Of a stretch of 55,112 nucleotides of DNA, positions 6,790 to 14,613 are shown in pieces. The translations under genes were made by a program, and so were the position numbers. Source of the stretch: a virus. The stretch covers positions 1 through 55,112 of the IMG/VR virus record IMGVR_UViG_3300043399_000050, one strand, 5' to 3'. Under the pieces are notes generated by a model. It was not told where the DNA came from. It was given only the letters and a program-made list of their open reading frames with translations, and made no database searches. Within the stretch, counting starts at the first letter, position 1; every line of letters starts with the position of its first letter.

Positions 6790-8210
6790 AGTTCTGCACT
6801 CCATCCAAGGTATGCGCCTGCTCCATTAGTTGCATCTGTTCGGGCTAAAGCGCCAGTATTAGCAGTAAGACCAGAAGCAACATTAAATGAAAATCCTATT
6901 GTGTTTTGAGAAGCACTATTAAATGCTGGAACAACATTACAAGTAAAATTAGATGTAGTATTATTTACAGCGTATTGATTTGCTGTTCCGCTAGTTTCCA
7001 AAGCCGTTGGTGCAATTCGCATTTGAACAGGTAAGTTAATAACATATCTTGAAGAAGTGGTTGTTGAACAATAACCAGAAGCAAGGTGAATGTTAGTTGC
7101 TTGTGGAAATATTTTTTGATAATACCGCTGACACAACGCCAACTCAGTACCATACGGTCTACGCTCAAACGGGGTGGCAACAGAGCCTACTTCAAGTTGT
7201 ACACCGGTTATATACCAAGTGGCGTTGAGAGTGCCGATGACTGAAGTTGCGCCTGTGGCTGAAATATATGTAGAACCGGCCCATGCGCTAGCGGTACCAC
7301 TATAGGTAGAGCCAACACCAAGACCAAAGAATAAACGCATCCCTGTTCCAGTTGTTGTTAACCACGTTCCAGAAGTGTCACCAGAAATAGTGATGGTTTT
7401 TTGTTCCCATGTGTCTGCAGATGAAATTGTGTAGGTAAATGGATATGAGCGGTTATGGGCTGAGTTTGCTACTACACCACCAAATGTTCCAGTAAGGCTA
7501 GAGCGCACCCAAAATGAAAGAGTTACTGTTTTAGCATTAGCAGTTCCCCAACCTAAATCAGATAAATTTGTACCTTCAATTTTTTGAATTACGGCAGCAT
7601 ACTGTGTAGCGCCTAAACTTGTATCAGCAGTGGTGGTTGTAATGACCAATGAGTTGACAAAACCCGCTGGTGCTGTGGTACTTTGTTGACCTGTCATCAC
7701 TCCATCGGTATCTTCATCGCATTGAAAACGATCAACTGGAAAAACACCTGAACTGCTCAAAGTAACACTCGCCCCGTTATTCCTCTGGTCAATCCTCATG
7801 TCACCGTTGATGATGCGGTTGCGGAAGTTCACACCTGTATCGACATACGAAGTCAGCACAGGGCTGGCTGCTTGCTTGGTAGCGAGCGAAGCGGTTACGT
7901 CATCTGCGTTGGCCTTCTCATTAAACAGCGCAGCCGTGGGGCGTAACTCAAACCTGTCATTCGTGCTGTATGCACGGGCTGTGGTGTTGTCCTGCGCACG
8001 CACTACAGTCATTGTGTCCGTGCTGCGTGCCGTGACCTTCACAATCTCAAGGTTGTTCGATGTGTCGATCAGTGTGGCGTAGAAATAGTCACCAGCACCG
8101 AGCGTTGGGAAACGCGCACCTTCGCCTGAGTTAAGGACAATAGTAGTTGAACTGCTGGTGATACCAGCGTTCAGCGTACCAAATGCGTTGTTGGTGACTT
8201 TTAATCCCAT
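6786..8210 (-). CDS. Tail fibre / receptor-binding protein
   Basis: The 474-aa protein has an N-terminal domain of about 95 residues (MGLKVTNNAFGTLNAGITSS...) that is a paralogue of the N-terminus of the variable fibre at 8512-9783; this is likely a shared virion-attachment module. A linker follows, then a segment RNRIINGDMRIDQRNNG (about 128-144), seen at the start of sugar-binding domains in phage fibres, and a long Ser/Thr/Gly-rich beta domain to the end. It probably binds a surface polysaccharide. No hydrolase catalytic motif is visible. Confidence 0.75.
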   Translation of the reverse strand: MGLKVTNNAFGTLNAGITSSSTTIVLNSGEGARFPTLGAGDYFYATLIDTSNNLEIVKVTARSTDTMTVVRAQDNTTARAYSTNDRFELRPTAALFNEKANADDVTASLATKQAASPVLTSYVDTGVNFRNRIINGDMRIDQRNNGASVTLSSSGVFPVDRFQCDEDTDGVMTGQQSTTAPAGFVNSLVITTTTADTSLGATQYAAVIQKIEGTNLSDLGWGTANAKTVTLSFWVRSSLTGTFGGVVANSAHNRSYPFTYTISSADTWEQKTITISGDTSGTWLTTTGTGMRLFFGLGVGSTYSGTASAWAGSTYISATGATSVIGTLNATWYITGVQLEVGSVATPFERRPYGTELALCQRYYQKIFPQATNIHLASGYCSTTTSSRYVINLPVQMRIAPTALETSGTANQYAVNNTTSNFTCNVVPAFNSASQNTIGFSFNVASGLTANTGALARTDATNGAGAYLGWSAEL

Positions 8211-8250
8211 GACTTACTCCTGACTCGGTTCGTCTGCAGGCAGCGGGGTG

Positions 8251-8502
8251 CTAGACATTGTTGAAATCTTCCTTGCTGAAACCAAAACGCTCAATCGTAG
8301 ACAAATCTTCCACTTCTTCCCAAATCGGTTCAAGTATTGCGCCTTCATAGCCAGGCTGACCGTATCCTTCTGGGTAAACCTGAACGTCTTGCTTTCTTGT
8401 CATCGAGCCTTTGAGCGACTGCATAAAGTCTGCGTGTTCAGGAGTTCCTGCAATTGCGTCAAGGTCGGCCCGAGTGTTGATTATTGTTTTTAATGGTCTC
8501 AT
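8251..8502 (-). CDS. Conserved-type small protein between fibre genes
   Basis: The 83-aa acidic protein (start MRPLKTIINTRADLDAIAGT) begins 9 bases after the stop of the variable fibre, behind AGGGATAACC. It has a helix, then a loop rich in Tyr/Gly/Pro (VYPEGYGQPGYEG) and a second acidic helix. Its position between two fibre genes fits a fibre-assembly or attachment factor. I do not recognise the family and cannot assign a role. Confidence 0.55.
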   Translation of the reverse strand: MRPLKTIINTRADLDAIAGTPEHADFMQSLKGSMTRKQDVQVYPEGYGQPGYEGAILEPIWEEVEDLSTIERFGFSKEDFNNV

Positions 8503-8511
8503 GGTTATCCC

Positions 8512-9783
8512 TTAATCAAGTAACAGGTGGTCACAGACGAAGCGCGACCCGAAGCTGCTGACCGAGACCGACGCAGCGTTGGGCCAGTACGAGCAACGAG
8601 AACCGGCGTCCGACCCGCTGACCCAGTTGCCGCCAAAGAGCGCCGCATTGGGGGCGTTGTATTCAGAACCCCTGCCTTCGGTATTGGCGTTCCAGCTTGC
8701 GGCTGCGAACGGGCCGCCACGGTCAGCTGCCCAAGAATAAAGCACACCTGACGACTGAATGACACCCCACTTGGAAGTGTAAGCGGCGTTCAGAACAGTC
8801 GATACTTGGTCTGATCCAACACTTGATGCCTCGGTGGTTCCATAAGCCAGAGCCATGAATTCACGCTGAGTCGGCAAGCGTTTGCCAAAAGCACAGGCGT
8901 GTTCACAGGCTTCAAACCAAGTATAAGAGCCATAAGTCGTTGAGCCGTTGCCGCCGAATTTTGCGGAAATCTTTGGCGGGCTAGACCAATCAGCCATCGT
9001 CACGTTGTACTTTGACGAGCCGTTTGTTATTGCATCCACACCAGTCAGATAAATGTCCGACCAGAAACCGTCTGCCACTAGCGTCATGCCCCGTGGGTCT
9101 GGGCAGGCAGGGCGAAACTTCAAATCCCAGAATGAATACTCGTTAATCTGCGCTGTCGTGTTGCCGCCGCTAGTTCCGGATGCGTTACCGCCGGGGGCGT
9201 AGTGAAAGCCGCCAACTTTGCGAGCGTTGGTTGTGGGTGGCGACGTATGGTTGCTAGTTGCTTCCAGAGTTCCATCGGTCTTGGCCCAAATAGCGTAGTC
9301 GGTGCCGGTTGTGGCAGAGCCGGGCATGGTTACCGCGGTAGAAGACGCAATTGTTTTTACTGCGCCATTAACTTCTATATATAAAGTAGTTGCTGTCGAA
9401 ACAGTAAACGCGCCGGTTTTAGACCATGCAACAATTGTTGGGTCTGCCTTGCGGAACAGGCCGTAGTTAATTGGAGGAATAGCCGTAGCATCTAAAAACG
9501 TCTGCGCTGTGATACGAATCTCAATGCGATCACCTGTGCTATACGCACGAGCAGATGTACCTTCTTGCGCACGGACAACTGTTAGTACATCCGTACTGCG
9601 AGCCGTACACTTAACAATCTCCAAGTTGTTGGAGATGTCGATCAGCGTTGCGTAAAAGTAGTCGCCCGCGCCCAGAGTTGGGAAACGAGCGCCCTGCCCA
9701 GTAGTCAGCGTAATGCTCGTAGCCGAACTGTTAATACCAGCAGCGAGAGTTGCAAACGCATTGTTAGAGACTTTGATGCCCAT
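8512..9783 (-). CDS. Tail fibre with DGR-type variable C-type-lectin domain
   Basis: The 423-aa protein shares its first ~95 residues with the neighbouring fibre (attachment module). A beta linker follows, then a C-terminal formylglycine-enzyme/C-type-lectin-like domain from about residue 240: DGFWSDIYLTGVDA, KRLPTQREFMALAYG, then FGGNW...GSR...FGSRFVCDH near the end. This is the fold and terminal motif set of DGR target proteins such as Mtd. The last 40 codons carry a clear mutagenesis signature (see separate entry). It starts on TAATG, overlapping the HNH gene stop. I recognise no DGR reverse transcriptase gene in the window. Confidence 0.85.
   Translation of the reverse strand: MGIKVSNNAFATLAAGINSSATSITLTTGQGARFPTLGAGDYFYATLIDISNNLEIVKCTARSTDVLTVVRAQEGTSARAYSTGDRIEIRITAQTFLDATAIPPINYGLFRKADPTIVAWSKTGAFTVSTATTLYIEVNGAVKTIASSTAVTMPGSATTGTDYAIWAKTDGTLEATSNHTSPPTTNARKVGGFHYAPGGNASGTSGGNTTAQINEYSFWDLKFRPACPDPRGMTLVADGFWSDIYLTGVDAITNGSSKYNVTMADWSSPPKISAKFGGNGSTTYGSYTWFEACEHACAFGKRLPTQREFMALAYGTTEASSVGSDQVSTVLNAAYTSKWGVIQSSGVLYSWAADRGGPFAAASWNANTEGRGSEYNAPNAALFGGNWVSGSDAGSRCSYWPNAASVSVSSFGSRFVCDHLLLD
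8545..8640 (-). other. DGR-like variable repeat (VR) at the 3' end of the fibre gene
   Basis: Within 8557-8622, eleven codons at the exposed lectin positions are GTC AGC GAC TGC TAC CCC AAC GTC GTC AGC AGC, all of the form NNC and all reachable from AAC by changing the two adenines. All other codons in the stretch contain no adenine (GGG TCG GCC GGT TCT CGT TGG GCT GCG TTC CGC). Serine is TCG or TCT at fixed sites but AGC at variable sites. This is what adenine-specific mutagenic retrohoming from an AAC-rich template would leave. The template repeat itself was not seen. Confidence 0.82.
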
Positions 9784-10232
9784 TATGCGTACCTCCAGTA
9801 CTGCCCGTTCTTAATCCGTTGAATTGATTTGCGAGACACACCATACTCCTCTGCTATCAAGTGTAGCGGCTTATATTCCTCAGCCAAAATGCGTTTGATC
9901 TCTTTGACCTGCTCGGGCGTTAGCGCTTTACCTGCACGCAACTTACGAGCCATATCGTCAAGATTGTCTGCGTCAGTGCCAAGGAACAGATGGTCAGGAT
10001 TTACGCAAGACGGGTTATCACAAGTGTGACATACATGAAGCCCAGTAGGGTCGCCTTTCATAAGTTCATATGCAACACGATGTGCCTGCCGAGTTTTCCC
10101 AAGAAAATTGAACTTACCGTAGCCGAGTGGGGACTTAGCCCCCATCCATAGCCAGCAACCATCCTGCTTCTGGACATAGTGCCAGAAACGTTGGTCAACC
10201 GTTAGGTTCATAGTTTCCTTGGGCCTAGACAT
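9783..10232 (-). CDS. HNH endonuclease with C-terminal helix-turn-helix
   Basis: The 149-aa protein has an HNH nuclease core: WLWMGA near the start, then AHRVAYEL, HVCHTCDNPSCVNPDHL and FLGTDADN, with Cys pairs that would hold zinc. A C-terminal helix-turn-helix (LIAEEYGVSRKSIQRIKNG) probably gives DNA recognition. This is the usual layout of free-standing phage homing endonucleases. A second Met at 10211 has AAGGA 6 bases upstream and may be the true start. Its stop overlaps the variable fibre's start (TAATG), so the two are translated together. It lies between two structural genes. Confidence 0.88.
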   Translation of the reverse strand: MSRPKETMNLTVDQRFWHYVQKQDGCWLWMGAKSPLGYGKFNFLGKTRQAHRVAYELMKGDPTGLHVCHTCDNPSCVNPDHLFLGTDADNLDDMARKLRAGKALTPEQVKEIKRILAEEYKPLHLIAEEYGVSRKSIQRIKNGQYWRYA

Positions 10233-10233
10233 A

Positions 10234-10674
10234 TTATGAAACCGTGACAGTCCAAGTAATACCGAGTGTGTCAGCAGCGCCCTTGTTGATAACTGAGAAC
10301 ACAGTACGGCAAAGCAGCGTGCCAGATGAAGAATCGTTCAAAATGCCTGCTTCAGTGATTGCACCAGTACCTGTACCTGCGGGGAAGGTTGCTACATAAG
10401 CGATAGCATTATTGGTACGGACATTAGAAGTCAGCGCCACGCGGCCTACTTCAGTTACCAGTGCAGTTTGCCCAACAGCCGCAGCAGTCGTACCAGTACC
10501 AATAGCCATATGCGACATGATGTTGTCAGTAACACCAATCATGCGCGAAGCAATGAAGTTTTTACCGACGGTCACAACGAGGTTAGGAACCTCGCGCTCG
10601 TCCTTAATGTTGCCCTGTGCGTCAGCAAGAACAATCTTGAGCGCACCAGTCAAAATAACAGAGTCTTGAAGCAT
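10234..10674 (-). CDS. Tail/fibre-associated beta protein
   Basis: The 146-aa protein is beta-rich with short turns (start MLQDSVILTGALKIVLADAQ) and ends in ITWTVTV. The internal pattern, VGKNFIASRMIG then MAIGTGTTAA then TEVGRVAL then FPAGTGTGAITEAGI and GTLLCRTVFSVINKG, recurs in many phage tail or baseplate-attached proteins of unknown role. Its place just after the long repeat fibre suggests it caps or joins fibre parts. No enzymatic residues are evident. Confidence 0.65.
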   Translation of the reverse strand: MLQDSVILTGALKIVLADAQGNIKDEREVPNLVVTVGKNFIASRMIGVTDNIMSHMAIGTGTTAAAVGQTALVTEVGRVALTSNVRTNNAIAYVATFPAGTGTGAITEAGILNDSSSGTLLCRTVFSVINKGAADTLGITWTVTVS

Positions 10675-10684
10675 GATTTACTCC

Positions 10685-12280
10685 TTAGTTAAGTTGGTTT
10701 CCATTGAGTGTGTACCCTGCAAAGGTGTACTCCGACTCCGTGCGGATATTGTAAACAATACCAGCATTGGGGTCAGTTGTCAGTACAAACTCACCGTTCA
10801 CAAGCGGTTGGTGAACTAGGTGGCTGTTGAGTGTACCCGGCACAGGGAAGTATGTGAACTTGTCGTCCGAGGTAAACGCGAAGTCGTAGAGCGGAGATGT
10901 CTGCCCTAAAATTAACTCCAGCGTAATGTTATCGTCAATTGTTGCGCTATCTGTTAGCGCAAGACCAACTACAAATACAGGCGCGGCATCTGTCGCGGTA
11001 ACTGCATCAGTCTGAACTTCGCTGACATTAAGCGCAACAGTATCAGCAACGGCTACAGAGTCAGTCAAGTCTGGTTTGGTTACTACGAACGCCGTGATTT
11101 CATCGGCGGTTGCAGCAGAGTCAACAGCAACATCTGTACTGAAGGCGGAAATCGCATCGTCAACTGTGACTGAATCAGTTAGGGTTTTCCCTACCGTAAA
11201 GTCGTTGATTTCATCAGTCGCGGCTACGGTATCAGCCTCACCTTTACTGATGTCAAACGAGTTGACTGCATCGGCTACCGTCACGGCATCAGTATCTACC
11301 CTGTCAACCGCCAATGCTGTTGCATCATCAACAGTCACCGCATCGCTATCGACACGGGCTACATCGAGCGCAGTGGCATCATCAACAGTCACCGCATCGC
11401 TATCGACACGGGCTACATCGAGCGCAGTGGCATCATCAGCCGTAACCGCGTCTGTCTCAACCTTAGCGACATCAAGTGCCGTGGTGTCAGCCACAGTTAC
11501 AGCATCAGTTTCACTCTTACCCGGTGCAAGAACTGCGGTATCCGCAACAGTTACCGCATCTGTTTCGACTTTACCCGGTGCAAGAACTGCGGTATCCGCA
11601 ACAGTTACCGCATCTGTTTCGACTTTACCCGGTGCGAGTGTCGCAGTATCTGCAACAGTAACCGCATCTGTAAGGTCAGGCTTGGTCACCTCAAACGCCG
11701 TGATGGAATCCACCGCAGCAGTTGTATCCAGCACAATACCCGCATCAAACGCCGAGATTGTTTCGGTAACTGTTACTGAGTCGGTTAGTACTTTTCCAAC
11801 GGTGAACTCGTTGATCTCGTCTGCCCCCGTTACGGAGTCAGTCTCGACCTTAGCGACATTAAGTGTCGTGGTGTCAGCCACCGTGACAGCATCAGTTTCA
11901 CTCTTACCCGGTGCAAGAGCGGTTGCATCAGCCATCGTGACAGCATCCGTCGCCGTTTTACCCGGTTCAAGAGCCGCTGCATCAGACAATGTAAAGTCGT
12001 CAGACAGGACTTTTTCGACAGTCAGAGCAACATCTTCTGTGACAGTTGCAACCTCAATCAGGACTGTCCCAATATCGAAGTTAATTAGGTCGTCAGTAAT
12101 GCTCGCCGTATCCGCCAATAGTTTTGACGGGATGATGGATACCGCGCTGACAAAGGCGCGGGACTGGTAATTTTCAGTAACTACAATCTCGGGGGCGCGA
12201 ACAGACGCACTTACTGTTGCTGCCGCAACAAGGGCAGACAGTGAAGTGACAACCTGAGCGGCAACCCGGATATTAGCCAT
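10685..12280 (-). CDS. Repeat-rich fibre or spike shaft protein
   Basis: The 531-aa protein starts with about 70 ordinary residues and then consists of some twenty variants of an 18-residue unit of the form TDAVTVADTAVLAPGKVE (Asp/Val/Thr/Ala strand, turn, Lys/Val strand), ending in a short globular tail (PLYDFAFTSDDKFTYF). It is very acidic and has almost no Cys or Trp. Such arrays form long beta-solenoid or fibrous shafts. Two pairs of units are identical at the DNA level (separate entries), so copy number may vary. It overlaps the upstream gene by TGATG. Confidence 0.7.
   Translation of the reverse strand: MANIRVAAQVVTSLSALVAAATVSASVRAPEIVVTENYQSRAFVSAVSIIPSKLLADTASITDDLINFDIGTVLIEVATVTEDVALTVEKVLSDDFTLSDAAALEPGKTATDAVTMADATALAPGKSETDAVTVADTTTLNVAKVETDSVTGADEINEFTVGKVLTDSVTVTETISAFDAGIVLDTTAAVDSITAFEVTKPDLTDAVTVADTATLAPGKVETDAVTVADTAVLAPGKVETDAVTVADTAVLAPGKSETDAVTVADTTALDVAKVETDAVTADDATALDVARVDSDAVTVDDATALDVARVDSDAVTVDDATALAVDRVDTDAVTVADAVNSFDISKGEADTVAATDEINDFTVGKTLTDSVTVDDAISAFSTDVAVDSAATADEITAFVVTKPDLTDSVAVADTVALNVSEVQTDAVTATDAAPVFVVGLALTDSATIDDNITLELILGQTSPLYDFAFTSDDKFTYFPVPGTLNSHLVHQPLVNGEFVLTTDPNAGIVYNIRTESEYTFAGYTLNGNQLN
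11322..11429. repeat. Two identical 54-bp tandem repeats in the fibre gene
   Basis: Bases 11322-11375 and 11376-11429 are identical, each encoding one 18-aa unit of the fibre shaft. Identity at DNA level, while other units have diverged, points to recent duplication by slippage or unequal recombination. Confidence 0.9.
11521..11628. repeat. Second pair of identical 54-bp tandem repeats
   Basis: Bases 11521-11574 and 11575-11628 are identical and encode units of the LAPGK type. This pair differs in sequence from the pair at 11322-11429, so the gene has undergone at least two independent recent unit duplications. Confidence 0.9.
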
Positions 12281-12618
12281 CAGTCAAAGTTCTCCCGCAC
12301 ACGGAAAGCCAAGAGGTCATAGACCGTCTCAGTCTGCCCGTCATAGTCAATAACGATCTCACCTTCGTAGGCTCCTGCCGGAACATCTAGCACGCCACCT
12401 ACAAAGTTGAAAATAACTTTACCATCAGCACCCGTTGTCAACTTGTTGCAAGGAATAGTAACGGGGGTGTTAGTCGTGCCAGCCTCACGAAACTTCAGAA
12501 CCACAGTCGTTGTGGCGGCAGACAGGTCAACAGGCGAGTTCGTAATGTCATCCGTAAGCGTTAGGATGATGAATGGTCGCTCGTCGCCTTTGACTAATCG
12601 GATGACATCTACTGACAT
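12280..12618 (-). CDS. Ig-like/baseplate-upper-type structural protein
   Basis: The 112-aa beta-rich protein opens VIRLVKGDERPFIILTL and continues with alternating strands (VVLKFREAG, VIFNFVGG, YEGEIVIDYDG, YDLLAFRV). This pattern resembles the N-terminal Ig-like domain of BppU-type baseplate proteins and other fibre-attachment domains. It precedes the repeat-rich fibre and overlaps its start, so it may anchor that fibre to the tail. Family assignment is by pattern only. Confidence 0.6.
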   Translation of the reverse strand: MSVDVIRLVKGDERPFIILTLTDDITNSPVDLSAATTTVVLKFREAGTTNTPVTIPCNKLTTGADGKVIFNFVGGVLDVPAGAYEGEIVIDYDGQTETVYDLLAFRVRENFD

Positions 12619-12625
12619 AGTGACC

Positions 12626-13279
12626 TCACGCTAAGGGGCGCATCTGAACCGTCATCGACGCTCTCGCGTTACCGATGTTGGCTCTGGCTCTGCGCTCAGA
12701 TGTTTTGGCAATATACTGCTTGGCGTGATACGCGGCTAGTTCCCGGTCACTCCAGTTCTTGTTAGGCATCACCAGCAAATGCTGCAATGCACCGTGCATG
12801 ATGACATTCTCAAGATCATCAAACACGGTTTTGTCCATCCCCGTTGAGTCCCGTAGCGGCTTGAGAGCCACGATCATGCGCAAGTCGTAAGGCTCAGCGC
12901 TGTCAGGAAGCGGTGCAACAACGAAGTTATCGGGGTCAATCTGGCAGATCAGGCGGGGGGTTGCCCTTTGGTCTACCGTATAGTCAGGCCAGCCGGGGTA
13001 CTTGGCATACAACTGCTCAAGCGTTACAGGGTCAAGCGGCTCTCTGTTGACCGTAGCAGTCAGCACAGCGTGGACTTCAGACTGAGTTGGCTGCTCGTAA
13101 GGGTAGTCGTAAACACCCGGTGTCAAGCGGATAGCAGGCTGCTCATAGCGCCATGCAAGGGTGCGTTCGCACACCTCGATAGCGGCATCACGAACATATT
13201 GCTCGATGACTGGCTGAGGACAGCCCGGCACGCTTGGTGCAAGGCGGGTAACCATTGAGGAGAAGGTGCGTAGCGTCAT
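12626..13279 (-). CDS. Tail tubular A / head-tail adaptor-like protein
   Basis: The 217-aa protein has helices at the N-terminus (IEQYVRDAAIEVCERTLAWR), a central beta region (GVYDYPYE, TPRLICQIDPDNFVVAPL) and C-terminal helices (IMHGALQHLLV). This is the layout of podovirus gp11/gp4-like adaptor and tail-tube A proteins, which join portal to nozzle. It overlaps the preceding paralogue-like adaptor gene by ATGA. Two adaptor-type genes in a row suggest two stacked rings in the short tail. Confidence 0.6.
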   Translation of the reverse strand: MTLRTFSSMVTRLAPSVPGCPQPVIEQYVRDAAIEVCERTLAWRYEQPAIRLTPGVYDYPYEQPTQSEVHAVLTATVNREPLDPVTLEQLYAKYPGWPDYTVDQRATPRLICQIDPDNFVVAPLPDSAEPYDLRMIVALKPLRDSTGMDKTVFDDLENVIMHGALQHLLVMPNKNWSDRELAAYHAKQYIAKTSERRARANIGNARASMTVQMRPLA

Positions 13280-13926
13280 GATGCAATCACCTCATCTTTC
13301 TGTAAGCCCGCGTTCTCAGTATCAGTCATTGTCCTAGCCTGTGCGCTGACCCCAAGAGCCTGTGTAAAGGACTGCTGGAACAACTGCGCACGGTTGGAGT
13401 TGACATGCTCGTTGTCCACAGACTCAGCCAAGAACACCGTACCGTCAATCACAACGGGTAAGTAGGCATCTGGAAGCAGTGCAACATCTTGGTCGGCTGT
13501 GTACTCAATCGGGGTTTGCGCGTATTCGGCAATCAACACCTGCCCTACGGGGGCTTTGGGGTAGATGAAAAACTTGTTGGCGTTGCGTACATGGCGCATC
13601 CAGTTAATGGCTGGGCCAGCCGGGTCATTCATCCACATCGGATAGGTTTCATCCAGAGTCGTGCGATCAACTTCAACCACACCGCCGCCGTCCTTGACTT
13701 GAAAAATCTCCATCACACGGATGGAGTCAGCGGGGGGTGTCTGTAGTACCTGACCTGCGGCAGTAGGGATTTCCCCAATGTAAGCAAAGAGGTCAGGGCG
13801 CAAAACCGCCATGCGCTTGAGTGCCTGATTGGCGAACCCAAGCAACACTGCATCGCTGTACCGCTGGGGTACATTGATGTCTTGGAGGATGCGGCGAGCC
13901 TCAGTGATTACACTGGAAAGTTTCAT
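13276..13926 (-). CDS. Head-tail connector / adaptor protein
   Basis: The 216-aa protein opens with helices typical of adaptor proteins (SSVITEARRILQDINVPQRY, then LLGFANQALKRM), contains a beta segment (VMEIFQVKD, KFFIYPKAP) and ends in helices rich in Gln/Asn. Its general fold order matches the following gene, so both may derive from the gp6/gp11-like adaptor family. It lies between capsid-region small genes and tail genes, as expected for a connector. Confidence 0.6.
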   Translation of the reverse strand: MKLSSVITEARRILQDINVPQRYSDAVLLGFANQALKRMAVLRPDLFAYIGEIPTAAGQVLQTPPADSIRVMEIFQVKDGGGVVEVDRTTLDETYPMWMNDPAGPAINWMRHVRNANKFFIYPKAPVGQVLIAEYAQTPIEYTADQDVALLPDAYLPVVIDGTVFLAESVDNEHVNSNRAQLFQQSFTQALGVSAQARTMTDTENAGLQKDEVIAS

Positions 13927-14162
13927 GCTGGAAGATTCCTCGAAGCATCAGCGTTAATGTCCGGGTTGCCCACATCAATGGACTCCTCGGGGATAACTTC
14001 AGTTTCAAGCGTCAAGCCAGTCTTACGACCCTTTTGCTTCTTGGGGATAAACCGCTCAGGAAAGGCTTCTTCCTCAGTTACTTCCTCACACAGTGCGTTC
14101 GCAGCAAGAATTTCATCCCACTCGTAAATCGTGCCATCGCGTCGGTTTCGTAGGTATCGCAT
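13923..14162 (-). CDS. Small charged protein
   Basis: The 79-aa product starts at the ATG at 14162, with AAAGG a few bases upstream. It begins MRYLRNRRDGTIYEWDEILA and has a Lys/Arg stretch (KKQKGRKTG) in the middle and an acidic end. The first part looks like the short beta-hairpin domain (RxxDGTIYxWDExLA) found in small phage head proteins. It overlaps the connector start by ATGA. Function unknown; a head completion or capsid-associated role is a guess from place. Confidence 0.55.
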   Translation of the reverse strand: MRYLRNRRDGTIYEWDEILAANALCEEVTEEEAFPERFIPKKQKGRKTGLTLETEVIPEESIDVGNPDINADASRNLPA

Positions 14163-14164
14163 GG

Positions 14165-14299
14165 TCAACCTTTCTTCCAGTAGTTTCTAGGTAGGCGGTT
14201 AGCGGTCTGTTCCGCGATAGTCGCCCAACGAACATTGCCCGGCTCGTAATGCCCAAGTGGGTCAATCCGATCCAGTGTGCACCCATCACACCTCCTCAT
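14165..14299 (-). pseudogene. Remnant of an HNH homing endonuclease (C-terminal part)
   Basis: A 44-codon frame starting at the ATG at 14299 encodes LDRIDPLGHYEPGNVRWATI then AEQTANRLPRNYW, which matches the C-terminal half of a phage HNH endonuclease (SIDRID..GYxPGNxRWAT..EQ.xNxR). The N-terminal half with the first His and zinc Cys pairs is absent. The frame overlaps the end of the upstream small gene by 14 bases, uses its ATG out of frame and ends just upstream of the next gene. It is most likely the scar of a lost endonuclease rather than a working enzyme. Confidence 0.7.
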
Positions 14300-14573
14300 A
14301 AATAACGGTGACAGTCGTACCTGCTTTAACCGTCACATAAATTCCATCATCAAACAAAACTCCGGGGTCAACAATGGGAAAATTTTCCTGCCCTTTGCCA
14401 TAGACCTCAAAGATATAGTATGGGTCAGTAACCTCAGGAGTTCTTGCTAGATCATAAAACTTATAGACCGAATCATCAGAGATGGAATGAAACACAAGCA
14501 GTTGCCTAAACAATGCACGCTTCTGAGTAACAAACCCATCGGCAGTAAGTTGTTTTGCAAGTAGTCGTGCCAT
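14286..14573 (-). CDS. Small capsid-region protein
   Basis: The 95-aa protein has an N-terminal helix (LLAKQLTADGFVTQKRALFR) and a beta-rich C-terminal half (YYIFEVYGKGQENFPIVD, then GIYVTVKAGTTVTVIYEEV). AGGAG precedes the ATG. It lies directly downstream of a terminator and the capsid-decoration-like gene. The compact beta end suggests a decoration or head-tail completion protein; no family is recognised. Confidence 0.55.
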   Translation of the reverse strand: MARLLAKQLTADGFVTQKRALFRQLLVFHSISDDSVYKFYDLARTPEVTDPYYIFEVYGKGQENFPIVDPGVLFDDGIYVTVKAGTTVTVIYEEV

Positions 14574-14584
14574 CTCAGTCTCCT

Positions 14585-14608
14585 AAAAGACGGGGGCCGA
14601 AGCCCCCG
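14585..14608 (-). terminator. Rho-independent terminator with TTCG loop
   Basis: Read on the minus strand, a 7-bp GC stem (CGGGGGC / GCCCCCG, 14591-14608) closes a TTCG tetraloop and is followed by GTCTTTT. It lies just after the 158-aa gene and before the next ATG. It is nearly identical to the hairpin after the capsid gene. Confidence 0.85.
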
Positions 14609-14613
14609 CTTAA

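Noticed and set aside
8214-8258. A 14-codon frame (MSSTPLPADEPSQE) between two fibre genes, ending at the ribosome site of the next gene.
   Set aside because: It overlaps the preceding stop and might be a coupling leader, but it is too short and has no clear ribosome site of its own.
11076-12170. A long plus-strand frame opposite the repeat fibre gene.
   Set aside because: It is the mirror of the regular 54-bp codon repeat, giving Ser/Thr/Ala repeats; no independent gene signs.
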